Assembly: GCA_023417935.1 (NCBI GenBank)
Contig: JAEZDY010000001.1
Coordinates: 62,001 to 126,000 of the forward strand
Length of the DNA stretch: 64,000 bases
Source: Bacteroidota bacterium
GTDB taxonomy: Bacteria; Bacteroidota; Bacteroidia; Bacteroidales; Lentimicrobiaceae
Direction of reading: 5' to 3'
A model generated the notes under the pieces. It worked only from the letters and a program-made list of their open reading frames with translations, had not been told where the DNA came from and did not search any database. Shown one piece after another: positions 44,389 through 53,417 of the stretch; within the stretch, counting starts at the first letter, position 1, and each line of letters opens with the position of its first letter. The position numbers and the translations under genes were made by a program.

Positions 44389-46098
44389 ATGAAGCATTTG
44401 TACCTGTTGGTTGTAATTATTTCTTTATCAGTTGCTTTATCAGCGCAAACTGAGGGTCAGGCCGAAGGCACAGTTTCCTACGTAACTTCCGGAACTGTAT
44501 ATGTTAGGTTTGCTTCCACCGATGGGATGGCTCCCGGCGATACACTTTTCATTAAGAAAGGAACCGAACTGATACCCGCAGTGATTATAACCAACCTTTC
44601 ATCCATGTCGGCAGCAGGCACTCCTTTGAACAACATTCAGCTTAAAGTATCCGATGCATTGCAAACAGGGAAAAACAATATAGATAAGCAACGTGTACAA
44701 CCTGGTGCAAAGACTGATGGCGAAGTGAATGTTCAACCCCTACCCGGGCAACCTGCAAATGAGCAAGGTCAACCCACCAATGAGCAGCCTGCACCCGGAC
44801 AACCCGAACAGAAACCTGATGCCGTTGCACAGGATGATACTGACTCCCAATCCGGCAAGGACCGAATAGCAAGGCTCCAGTCAATCAAAGGAAGAGTTTC
44901 AGCTGCAGCTTATACCAACTTTTCAAATTCCCCGGCTGATAATCTCCTCAGGATGAAATACAACCTGTCAGTTAACGCCAAAAACATCAGCGGTTCGCCT
45001 TTATCTGCAGAAACCTATATCTCCATGGTTAGCAGGTACAGGAAAAATAATGAAACGGAGCAAGCCGCCTCGGGTGATGCACGAAGTTCATCCAATGATA
45101 TCAGGATTTATAACTTAGCTGTTTCCTACGATATTACAGATAATTTTAAGGTGCTGGCCGGTCGTAAGATCAACCCTAAACTCTCCAACATGGGAGCCGT
45201 TGACGGACTTCAGCTTGAGCTCCGCAAAGGCACATTCACTGCAGGTTTGCTCGCAGGCTCAAGACCTCATAACGTGGATTACGGACTGAACACTTCGCTA
45301 TTCCAATATGGCATGTTCGTTTCGCACAATAAGATGATTAACAAAGGCAACATACAATCGACAGTAGCTTTTGTCGATCAGAAGAATGCAGGAAATACCG
45401 ACCGGCGGTTCATTTATTTCCAGCATTCAAACTCCATCTTCAACAACCTGTACTTTTATGGCTCAGCCGAGTTTGCGCTATACAGTTACATTAACGAGGT
45501 GCAGGACAATGCGCCCAAAATGTCGAACCTCTATTTCTCTCTCAGATACAAGGCCCTTAAAAACCTTTCATTGTCGCTTTCATACAGCGCCCGGAAGAAT
45601 ATAATCTACTACGAGACTTACAAGAGTTTTCTTGATAAGCTGCTCGATGATGAATTGCAGCAAGGCTATATGGCGCAGGTCAATTACCGACCGCTCAAGA
45701 AACTTACTGTTGGCGCTACTGCCGGTTATCGCGACAGGAAAGACTCCCGCCCATCGAAGAATGCATATATCTACACAACTTACAGCGACGTGCCTGTCAT
45801 CAATGCAGCACTAACCCTGTCGGCCACCATGCTTGAAAGCGTGTACTTAAACGGCAACGTATACAGCATCAACTTAAGCAGGTCAATTCTAAAAAACAAG
45901 GTCACCGGCAACATAGGCTACAAATACCAGCAATACAAGTTTGTCCCCACCGCCCCGGTAGTAAAGCAGAACACCGCCGAAGCCGGCCTCAACTGGTACA
46001 TCCTCAAAAAACTTTCCTTTGGAATGTATTACGAAGGGAATTTTGAAAAAACCTATGCATTCCATCGTTTGCATTTTCAATTGGCGAAGAGGTTTTAA
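44389..46098 (+). CDS. Outer-membrane beta-barrel (porin) of the cytochrome locus
   Basis: 569 residues with a signal peptide (YLLVVIISLSVALSAQ). Residues 25-100 form a small beta domain (GTVSYVTSGTVYVRFASTD). A Pro/Gln/Asn-rich linker follows (about 110-150, words such as GQPANEQGQPTNEQ), then about 400 residues of amphipathic strands with aromatic girdles. These end in HFQLAKRF, a terminal Phe as in outer-membrane barrels. It starts 16 bases after the 31-heme gene. By analogy with porin-cytochrome conduits it may sheath a heme wire across the outer membrane; the barrel assignment is by pattern only. Confidence 0.75.
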   Translation: MKHLYLLVVIISLSVALSAQTEGQAEGTVSYVTSGTVYVRFASTDGMAPGDTLFIKKGTELIPAVIITNLSSMSAAGTPLNNIQLKVSDALQTGKNNIDKQRVQPGAKTDGEVNVQPLPGQPANEQGQPTNEQPAPGQPEQKPDAVAQDDTDSQSGKDRIARLQSIKGRVSAAAYTNFSNSPADNLLRMKYNLSVNAKNISGSPLSAETYISMVSRYRKNNETEQAASGDARSSSNDIRIYNLAVSYDITDNFKVLAGRKINPKLSNMGAVDGLQLELRKGTFTAGLLAGSRPHNVDYGLNTSLFQYGMFVSHNKMINKGNIQSTVAFVDQKNAGNTDRRFIYFQHSNSIFNNLYFYGSAEFALYSYINEVQDNAPKMSNLYFSLRYKALKNLSLSLSYSARKNIIYYETYKSFLDKLLDDELQQGYMAQVNYRPLKKLTVGATAGYRDRKDSRPSKNAYIYTTYSDVPVINAALTLSATMLESVYLNGNVYSINLSRSILKNKVTGNIGYKYQQYKFVPTAPVVKQNTAEAGLNWYILKKLSFGMYYEGNFEKTYAFHRLHFQLAKRF

Positions 46099-46107
46099 GG
46101 GGATAAG

Positions 46108-46143
46108 GCAACCCCGATGTAGAGACGCCATGTTGGCGTCTGT
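46108..46143. repeat. GACGCC-palindrome repeat
   Basis: CAACCCCGATGTAGAGACGC followed by CATGTTGGCGTCTG. The copy marks the end of the cytochrome locus and the start of the rearranged region; the following 60 bases (from 46172) match the upstream region of the ATPase gene at 53418. Confidence 0.75.
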
Positions 46144-46228
46144 TTGTGGGTGATTGCGTCCCTGCTCTTATGTAGGTTAAACAATTTTGAGTAAATTTGC
46201 TTTCAGTATTGAGTAAAATATTTAAAGA

Positions 46229-46357
46229 TGTATGAACGTCCTTATTTAAAGCAAGTTAAAGCAAGAATACCCGTGAGAAAGTTAACATCAAGGTTATTCT
46301 GCTCGGATCATCTCGTCTGCTTATTCAGAAAGGCTTAACCGAATCGTTGGCCGGACG
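46229..46357 (+). pseudogene. AAA/DUF4143 ATPase remnant
   Basis: Starts like the gene at 53418 (MYERPYLKQVKARI) with the same upstream region, then jumps at about 46266 to the part equivalent to 53736 (ACCCGTGAGAA, ATCAAGGTTATTCTGCT), an internal loss of about 280 bases including Walker A. At about 46357 (GGCCGGACGT) it ends and a T9SS gene begins without its own start. The frame is shifted and stops after about 37 codons. Clear decayed fragment. Confidence 0.85.
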
Positions 46358-47680
46358 TTGTTCCATTGTGTTTGGGCTCATAAACTTCAAACAAATTACT
46401 GGAAAATATTTTACTCAAAGTCTATTGATGGGTTTACATGGTCGTCTGCCCAAGACATTTCTTTAAACAGTAATCTGTGGATGTATAATCCACAGGTAGT
46501 TACTGACTCAAACAATAATCTTTATATAAGTTATGATTATAACACAGGTGATCCTGGCAGTATGTTAGTCTTATTGAAGAAGTTTGATGGAATACAGTGG
46601 CATAACCCTGATACTATATCTACCGGCATGCCTGGTTCAACACATAGCAGGTTGGCTGTTGATAATAATAATAAGATATATTGTTTCTGGTATAACGGCA
46701 TTACGAGAGGTAAAATATTTTTTCGCACCTTGGAAAACGGAATTTGGAGTTCAATAGTTCAGCCGTATTCCGGTAATAATGATCATTACGCACTTAATAG
46801 TGTCGTTGTTGATGATCAGAATAACCTACACTGCACCGGAACACATAATTATGCAGGGCAAAGTGGCTACGACGATAGGGCAATGTATTTTAATTGTATT
46901 GATGGCGTGTGGAGCGATATTACCATATTAAGTAATAATACTACCTGGAGAGGCCCGGATATAGCTTTAGATTCGAATAATTTCCCATCTATAGCATGGG
47001 GGCAGTATTCTTCAAATTCTGCTCCACCTGATCAAGGAACATTTGTTACTTCTTTTGATGGAAGTAGCTGGTGTGTTCCACAGTTACTTGTTGAAGATAG
47101 CCCTGAACAACAAGCAATCGCTATAGATCAATACAATCATAGATATGTTATCGATACTGAAAAAACTCCAACAGGATATCAGCAAGTAAGCTATACAAAT
47201 GAAATGAATAACTGGTCAAGAGAAATTATTCAAGAAGATAATTATGGGTATTACAGTCACAAGATTATTGAAAGAGACAACAAATTATATCTACAGTATT
47301 CAAAAGTAGATACAATAATATGGCAGCAAAATGGATACTTAATTTTCAACAGTATCCAGATAAGTACTTACGATGTAACTGCTGGAATTACCGATTTTTA
47401 TAATACCAATCTGCATTTAAGTATTTCCCCTAACCCATTCAGCAAGATGGTTTTGATTAATTTCGAAACAACATCATTCGATAAGGTGCAACTTAAAATT
47501 TACAACCTGAAAGGTCAGATTGTAAACATTCTTGTAAATGAAAATAAAACACAGGGCAAGTACAGCATTCTTTGGGAAGGTAACGACCTTAATGGAAAGG
47601 AGGTTTCACCAGGTCTTTATCTCGTTCGCTTGCAGGTAGGTAGGCATATGGTTACGCGTTCGGTAATACTAACTCAATAA
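46358..47680 (+). pseudogene. T9SS-secreted repeat protein lacking its N terminus
   Basis: 440 codons open from the junction at 46358, beginning FHCVWAHKLQTNYWKIFYS, which corresponds to about residue 47 of the paralogs at 47938 and 55015. The first 46 codons, with signal peptide and promoter, are missing and replaced by the ATPase remnant; only a TTG could serve as start. The body has sialidase-like beta repeats (YCFWYNGITRGKIFFRTLEN), and the C terminus is a T9SS domain (ISPNPFSKMVLINFE to VTRSVILTQ). Intact reading frame suggests recent truncation. Without a signal peptide it should not reach the T9SS. Confidence 0.8.
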
Positions 47681-47704
47681 CCAGTTCAGGTTATTATCTC
47701 ACCG

Positions 47705-47770
47705 TTTCCATCCATCGTTCAGACGCCAACATGGCGTCTCTACATCTGATGGTGTTATGACATGAATCAA
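47705..47770. repeat. GACGCC-palindrome repeat, long form
   Basis: TTTCCATCCATCGTTCAGACG, CCAACATGGCGTCTCTACATC, TGATGGTGTTATGACATGAATCA. The same 60-base string recurs at about 56514 and 61066 nearly unchanged and partly at 54648. Confidence 0.8.
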
Positions 47771-47790
47771 CCTTAATATATTTTGGTTTT

Positions 47791-47821
47791 TTTGTAATGT
47801 GTTATGATTTTTGTAATTTTG
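47791..47821 (+). promoter_or_regulatory. Bacteroidota-type promoter
   Basis: TTTG (47791-47794), 19 bases, TAATTTTG (47814-47821). Spacer TAATGTGTTATGATTTTTG is almost the same as that at 26669 and 54967. Serves the T9SS gene at 47938. Confidence 0.65.
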
Positions 47822-47937
47822 AGGGTAAGGATTATATTGAAAATTGTTTGCTTTAACCGCTTAAAGTGAAGATAAGTTATTTTTGCGAGTTTAAGATAAG
47901 ACAATTGCTATATAACGAATTCCAATAATTTAATCAG

Positions 47938-49365
47938 ATGCTGAAATTAAAATTCATTATCCTGTTAGTATACATAACTCATCTTTGTTCAGCACAAGAC
48001 TGGTCAGATCCCATTAACATTTCTAACCTTGAAGGGATGGATAACCAACCTGACATTGCGATTGACAATAATGGAAATTTTCATTGCGTTTGGGCTCATA
48101 AAATTGCAAATAACTATTGGAAAATATACTATTCTAAATCAACGGATGGGGGTATTACTTGGTCATCTTCATTGGATATTTCAAAGAATAATGAAAAATG
48201 GGTTTCAGATCCGCATATTGTTTGTGATACCGGAAACAATTTACATGTTACCTATGACTATGATGTTGGCAATTACATGGAAACCATGATATATTACAAA
48301 TTATTTGACGGAGCGACCTGGAGCGAACCGATTAATGTGTCGGATAATATGAAAGGTTCATATAGAAGTAAAATTGCTATTGACAAAAATAACAGGGTAT
48401 ATATATTTTGGTATAGAGCAGGGATAGCAGGATATTGCTACTACCGGTATTTTGAGAATGGGAATTGGAGTGACATAATATCCCCATTCGATTATCATAT
48501 GGTTGTTGTAAAAATTGTTAATGATTCAAATAATGATCTTCATTGTTTAGCCGCCCACCATGGTGGACAGTCGAATAATAATAAATATGTCTATTTTAAA
48601 TACGATTATACGAATAGTCTGTGGAGCGATACGACAGAGCTTACTAAAATAACTTCAACTGGTGCGGATATGGATCTTGATTTCAATAATTCTCCTCATA
48701 TAGCATGGTGCCAAATGCCGCCAGGCACTGCAACTGCAAATGATACTACCATGTACAGGTTTTATACAGGAAATGAATGGAGTACACCCGAATTGGTTGT
48801 AGAAGATCCTCGGGAACAACAAATTGAGATAGATGAAAACTGGAAACCGAACATTTTTGATACAGAAAAAGCAGAAGATGGAAGTATGTTTGTTCATCAT
48901 TATAATAAATCAGGGGTATGGGAAGGGTATATTATTGATGAGTCAAGCTGGTCTAGCATGTCTCCTGTTGTCGAAAATTATAATAATAAATTGTTTGCTG
49001 TTTATGTTAAACCTTATTTGAATAACTCAAATGGTGACATATTTTTCTCAAAATCGAATATTATTACGAGTGTAAATAACAGTGTGAAAATTACACTCCA
49101 AATGAACTTATATCCGAATCCTTTTCATCAAAATCTTCATATAAGTTTTGAGATCAGTGAAGTTGAAAGAGTATCAGTAAAGATATATACTCTTCAAGGA
49201 AAGCTTGTAAATACATTACAAAATGAGATCATGTTTCCCGGAAATCATGAAATCATATGGAACGGTAATGACAAAGATGAAAAGAAGGTTTCTACCGGGC
49301 TTTATCTCGTTCGCTTGCAGGTAGGCAGGTATGTGGTTACACGGTCGGTAATATTAGCTCAATGA
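47938..49365 (+). CDS. T9SS-secreted sialidase-like repeat protein
   Basis: 475 residues with signal peptide (MLKLKFIILLVYITHLCSAQ). Body of beta-propeller type repeats (DIAIDNNGNFHCVWAHK, YYSKSTDGGITWSSSLDIS, KIAIDKNNRVYIFWYRAG). The Asp-box-like SxDGGxTW is present once. C terminus is a T9SS domain (NLYPNPFHQNLHISFE to VVTRSVILAQ). Intact member of the family with 46358 and 55015, more divergent than those two are from each other. Its final 60 bases, however, are almost identical in DNA to theirs. Confidence 0.82.
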   Translation: MLKLKFIILLVYITHLCSAQDWSDPINISNLEGMDNQPDIAIDNNGNFHCVWAHKIANNYWKIYYSKSTDGGITWSSSLDISKNNEKWVSDPHIVCDTGNNLHVTYDYDVGNYMETMIYYKLFDGATWSEPINVSDNMKGSYRSKIAIDKNNRVYIFWYRAGIAGYCYYRYFENGNWSDIISPFDYHMVVVKIVNDSNNDLHCLAAHHGGQSNNNKYVYFKYDYTNSLWSDTTELTKITSTGADMDLDFNNSPHIAWCQMPPGTATANDTTMYRFYTGNEWSTPELVVEDPREQQIEIDENWKPNIFDTEKAEDGSMFVHHYNKSGVWEGYIIDESSWSSMSPVVENYNNKLFAVYVKPYLNNSNGDIFFSKSNIITSVNNSVKITLQMNLYPNPFHQNLHISFEISEVERVSVKIYTLQGKLVNTLQNEIMFPGNHEIIWNGNDKDEKKVSTGLYLVRLQVGRYVVTRSVILAQ

Positions 49366-49434
49366 TTAATAAACCCGTCTATTCAACAACAGTATTGCTG
49401 CGATTCAGAAGTTAATATCTTAAATTTTAAAGAA

Positions 49435-51513
49435 ATGAAAATAAAGCGTCTTATTATGGTAATGGCATATTTAATCTTTGCGTCAACAGCGGCTGCACAA
49501 CAGAAGTATGCTGTACTCATAACAGGTGATTATGCCTCTCAAGGAATTCCTCTGGAAAGTCAGTGGAATCAAGGACAAGACAAAAGTAACAATGGCTATC
49601 CGGAATTCTGGTATGACACATACCTTATGTGGGAAATGCTTGTTTATGAGAAAGGGTTCCAAGATGAAAATGTGTTTGTATTATTTGCAAACGGGATAGA
49701 CTATTCAGTTGATAATGATGACTGGATGTGGAGTAGATATAATGCTCAGATTTCCCACAACGAATATTTTCCAATAACTGATTACCCAGCTACAATTCCA
49801 AATGTTGAAAACGTCTTTAACGGACTAGCTACAGGAACTAACGGTTTTCCACAAGTTACAGAAGATGATTTCTTGTTTGTTTGGACGTTTGGCCACGGTG
49901 ATTACGATCAAATTACAGAGAAAGTATACATATATTTACTAAATACCACTAAAATGTGGGATTATGAATTTGCTGCATTGACTAATCAAATACTAGCAAA
50001 TAAAAAAGTCTTCTGGATGCAACAATGCCGTTCAGGTGGGTTTCATGATGATTTGGAAAGTATTAATACTGTTTTCCATTCTGCTTGTCAACCTTCGGAG
50101 TTGGCTTATCCTGTAGATAATAAGGATGTTAATGGTAACTCAGTTGTGGAAAAGGAGATTGTAAATGATATTACATACAAGCATGGTGAATTCAATTTCC
50201 ACAATTATTCTGCTGCTGTTGGTGAATCTCCTGCTTTTGGGAATAATTATAATGGACAACCATATACCGAAGCAGATGAAAACTATGATAATTTCATTTC
50301 TGTTCTGGAAATTTATAATTGGGAAGATTCTCATGAATCTAGTTCTCATCTTTTTGGAGAAGATCCCTTTTATTCTGATCCTGGAGAAATTGGTTCATTT
50401 ACATCATTAGAGTATCCAACCTTATTACATTCTGATATTTCTAACAATATAAATTACAGAGGATTAATTGGAATATCTAAAGATGTGCATGTGGTTTCTG
50501 GTACTGAATTGATAATTAATTCAAATGCAGATGTATTTCTCCTAAATGAAGCAACTTTTTTTGTTGATGCTGGTGCTACTCTCATTATTCAGGACAATGT
50601 TCAGTTTAATGGAAACGCTAGTAATAGTATTCAGATAAACGGCAACATCCAAGTGGGACAGAATGTAACATTCGCCTCTTCTGGAACTTCGGGCTCATTT
50701 GGAGGTTTATTCTTAAATAACAATGCCCTCCAAACCACCTTCGCCGGGGCTACATTTAACAGTTCAGGGTTCCATAATTATGGTGCAAGCCTTACTATGA
50801 ATAATTGCACTTTTGATAATTGTAACTGGGTTTATTCTCATAGAGGAAATGTTACGATAAATAACTCAAGTTTGACTGAAACATGGCTTTACCTTGAAAA
50901 CAAGGATAACGATCTTAACTTAACTGCAACGGTTAGTGGCTGTACCATTACAAATAGCACAATGCATGTTGGTATCGATTTATGGAATTATGGAAAATTT
51001 TCTATTGAAAACAACAATATTATGGCGAGTCACAATGGTATACAAATATGCAATTCAGGTTCTGGTAGTTCAGGTAATCAGAATATCACCGGAAATTATA
51101 TTCATGACTGCGGTGAAAGTGGTATTCTGGCTTATAATATTACTGGTTCAATTAAAGGCAACAATATTCGTAACAATGGATACGGTATCAAACTCATGAA
51201 CAACTGTAATGTTGCGTTGTATGGTGATTATTTAGCCCAGACATATTCGCAAACGCAACAAATAAGAGATAATTCAAGCTACGAGGTTTATGCATCAAAG
51301 TTTAGTTTCCCCTGGTACTTCCGTTATAATGCAATCATTGATGAGGATAACTTAGGTAATCCAACAGATCCACTTGTCTTTTATGACAATCCAAGCATTC
51401 CTTATTATTATAAAATTGATGTTCAATACAATTGCTGGGGTAATACTTTTGATCCTTCTCATAACCGGCCTCAGGAGGGTTGGGAAGTCAACGGCCCTGA
51501 ATTATCTGCTTGA
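49435..51513 (+). CDS. C13/caspase-like peptidase with beta-helix, 3' truncated
   Basis: 692 codons. Signal peptide MKIKRLIMVMAYLIFASTAAA; C13/gingipain-like fold with VWTFGHGDYDQI (His154) and FWMQQCRSGGFHDD (Cys198), so the dyad is present. Residues about 330-620 are a right-handed beta-helix with short repeats (TMNNCTFDNCNW, NNNIMASHNGIQICNSG, KGNNIRNNGYGIKLMNN). From residue 635 comes IDEDNLGNPTDPLVFYDNP, shared with the fragment at 28782. At about 51452 native sequence ends and the frame runs through an ATPase fragment to a chance stop, so the TPR and T9SS parts are lost. The peptidase would fold but probably not be secreted to the surface. Confidence 0.82.
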   Translation: MKIKRLIMVMAYLIFASTAAAQQKYAVLITGDYASQGIPLESQWNQGQDKSNNGYPEFWYDTYLMWEMLVYEKGFQDENVFVLFANGIDYSVDNDDWMWSRYNAQISHNEYFPITDYPATIPNVENVFNGLATGTNGFPQVTEDDFLFVWTFGHGDYDQITEKVYIYLLNTTKMWDYEFAALTNQILANKKVFWMQQCRSGGFHDDLESINTVFHSACQPSELAYPVDNKDVNGNSVVEKEIVNDITYKHGEFNFHNYSAAVGESPAFGNNYNGQPYTEADENYDNFISVLEIYNWEDSHESSSHLFGEDPFYSDPGEIGSFTSLEYPTLLHSDISNNINYRGLIGISKDVHVVSGTELIINSNADVFLLNEATFFVDAGATLIIQDNVQFNGNASNSIQINGNIQVGQNVTFASSGTSGSFGGLFLNNNALQTTFAGATFNSSGFHNYGASLTMNNCTFDNCNWVYSHRGNVTINNSSLTETWLYLENKDNDLNLTATVSGCTITNSTMHVGIDLWNYGKFSIENNNIMASHNGIQICNSGSGSSGNQNITGNYIHDCGESGILAYNITGSIKGNNIRNNGYGIKLMNNCNVALYGDYLAQTYSQTQQIRDNSSYEVYASKFSFPWYFRYNAIIDEDNLGNPTDPLVFYDNPSIPYYYKIDVQYNCWGNTFDPSHNRPQEGWEVNGPELSA

Positions 51514-51845
51514 TCAGGTTTCACATCAGAATAAACTTTACCTTGACTTTGAAAGAATAGAAAACAGGGCATTGTTTAATGAAGATTCGTATAAAACGAT
51601 AGAGCAGGGCCTGGAATTCCTCGGTTTGGATTTGAGCAATTCCCCGGTATTGGCACTTGATGAAATACAATTGGTTCCTAATAGCACCAGCGTAATAAAG
51701 AATCTCTACGATTCTTTTGATATTAAGATCATAGCAACCGGTTCGAGCTCGTTTTATTTAAAAAATCATTTTTCTGAAAGTTTGGCAGGTCGGAAACAAA
51801 TATTTGAATTATGGACTCTCGATTTTGAAGAATACCTGCCGGGTT
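51452..51845 (+). pseudogene. AAA/DUF4143 ATPase fragment
   Basis: In a frame different from the peptidase: LLITGLRRVGKSTALNYLL (Walker A), VLALDEIQLVPN (Walker B), IIATGSSSFYLKNHFSESLAG, ending at FEEYLPG. It lacks the first 20-30 codons, the rest of the ATPase and all of DUF4143. Its sequence is not that of copies 25249, 51971 or 53418, so it is from a further family member. Confidence 0.8.
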
Positions 51846-51987
51846 GAATCGCCATAAGGTGAACATAACAGGTAGCTTGAGCAGCGGAGCCATGTTTGAT
51901 CCGGTTTCAGGGACTTCATCTGGGGAGGGAGCATTTATTAATAAAGATGCCATGTTATGCTATCCTAATTTCATAACAACGCTCTGA
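51839..51987 (+). pseudogene. Fragment of a T9SS protein C-terminal region
   Basis: In the frame starting PAGLNRHKVNITGSLSSGAM the sequence reads on to FINKDAMLCYPN, that is up to the first residues of a T9SS sorting domain. It then meets the 3' end of the minus-strand ATPase gene at about 51970 instead of the expected Pro. About 45 codons of a secreted protein, cut on both sides. Confidence 0.6.
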
Positions 51988-53182
51988 AAAACTCTTCATC
52001 AAATGGTTCCATCCATAAAAAGTTAAGCTTTATTTGTGGATAGTTCGATGTAAATAATTTATATTTTTCGGGTTTAACCTGTAGCTTATTGAATTTAGCT
52101 TCAACTGCTATTGGATGTTCATAATGTGCCAACACAAAATCAACTTCATTTCCTGCAGTGGTGCGCCAGTATTTTATTTCATCCGATTCATTGATTTCTG
52201 CCAAAAGCTTAAAAACGGTATTTTCCCATAGTTCACCCTTGTCATGCCGTTGAGTAATGGCTTGAAAATTATTTAAAAGGCAATTCCTCATTCCGGTATC
52301 CAAAATATAAACCTTCTGCATTTTCGTTAATTCTTTCCGCAGGTTACTGAAGTATGGTTTTATTAATGATATATGAAAACACTTTCTCAGGATGGTCAGG
52401 TAGTTATCGACTGTTTCATTCTTTATCTGCAGTGAAGATGATAGCTCATTCACGTTTATGAGGTTTCCGGTTTGTGAGGCCAATAATTGAAAGAGTTTAT
52501 AGAAAGCAGTTTCATTTTGAACTCCCGACTCAAGAATATCCCTTTTGACAAATGAATCTCTGATCTCCCGCAATCTGTATATCTTTTCCTGCATATCAGG
52601 TTCAGTAACTATTGCCGGATAACCTCCATACAGCATATACTTCTCCCATTCAATTCTCAGCAACTCAATTTGAGTACTCTTATAATCGGGGCGGGAACGG
52701 ATATTTGTCAGTTCTTCAAGCAGCGTGGTTTTTTCAGTAAGCTCCAAACACTCATCAAAAGAGCAGGTGTAAAGATGGAATAATCGCTTTCTGCCTGCCA
52801 ATGAATCGGTAAACCGGCTATCAATATAGAAAGCGCTGCTGCCTGTTGCAATTATCTTCACTTTGGCAGCATACTCATCATAAAGGAATTTCAGGAAATT
52901 GGACGGGTCATCCAGGTACTGGATTTCATCAACCAAAGCAACCACTCTTTGCTCAGAATCGGGCAGGAATTTCAGTAAATTGACAGGGCTTTGGTTCAAC
53001 TCTGAAAGAATAGTCTTGTTTTCAAGATTAAGAAAAACAACCGGCATGGAATTCTCCCTGCAATGGTCTTCAATTTGTCGTAAAATTGTTGATTTACCGG
53101 TTTGCCGTGCACCTGTAATTATACTGAATTCCTTCTTCTGCAAATGATTTAATAATTTCCAGAACAACTTTCTTCTTACCAT
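51971..53182 (-). CDS. AAA ATPase with DUF4143 domain (copy 2)
   Basis: About 403 residues from the ATG at 53182 (MVRRKLFWKLLNHL). A frame reaching 53236 adds 18 residues with no support and would start within the operator-like repeats. Walker A is TGARQTGKSTILRQI, Walker B VALVDEIQYL, sensor IIATGSSAFYIDSRFTDSLAG. DUF4143 follows with the nuclease-like core NEVDFVLAHYEHPIAVEAKFN (Asp and E-x-K). Single gene, own inverted-repeat operators. Function of the family is not known. Confidence 0.85.
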   Translation of the reverse strand: MVRRKLFWKLLNHLQKKEFSIITGARQTGKSTILRQIEDHCRENSMPVVFLNLENKTILSELNQSPVNLLKFLPDSEQRVVALVDEIQYLDDPSNFLKFLYDEYAAKVKIIATGSSAFYIDSRFTDSLAGRKRLFHLYTCSFDECLELTEKTTLLEELTNIRSRPDYKSTQIELLRIEWEKYMLYGGYPAIVTEPDMQEKIYRLREIRDSFVKRDILESGVQNETAFYKLFQLLASQTGNLINVNELSSSLQIKNETVDNYLTILRKCFHISLIKPYFSNLRKELTKMQKVYILDTGMRNCLLNNFQAITQRHDKGELWENTVFKLLAEINESDEIKYWRTTAGNEVDFVLAHYEHPIAVEAKFNKLQVKPEKYKLFTSNYPQIKLNFLWMEPFDEEFFRALL

Positions 53183-53217
53183 AATCTCTGCTTTTTTACA
53201 AAGATAAGCATAAAAAG

Positions 53218-53282
53218 GATAATTTACCCCCTGCACCGGTAAAATTATCGGATAATTTACCCTATGTACTGGTGAAAATATC
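53218..53282 (-). promoter_or_regulatory. Two operator-like inverted repeats before ATPase copy 2
   Basis: GATAATTTACC (53218) with GGTAAAATTATC (53238) and GATAATTTACC (53251) with GGTGAAAATATC (53271); the two units are 33 bases apart, as in the TGTCG pair at 26440. A third unit with GATAATTTACC and GGTAAAAATATC is at 54609-54639, after ATPase copy 3. Spacing and position suggest a repressor site; the sequence differs from that of copy 1. Confidence 0.6.
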
Positions 53283-53305
53283 TGATATTTGTTGGCGGGT
53301 GTATT

Positions 53306-53417
53306 CGTAACAAGAGACGCCCTGTTGGCGTCTGTTTGTGTGATTGCGTCCCTGCATTATGTTAAGTTAAACAATTTTGAGTAAATTTGCTTTCAGTATT
53401 GAGTAAAATATTTAAAG
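53306..53417 (+). repeat. Duplicated upstream region of ATPase copy 3
   Basis: GACGCC palindrome (53314-53332) followed by TGATTGCGTCCCTGC and AACAATTTTGAGTAAATTTG. The whole 110 bases recur at 46110-46228 before the ATPase remnant with few differences. A TAnnTTTG-like box is included (CAATTTTGAGTAAA). Confidence 0.75.
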
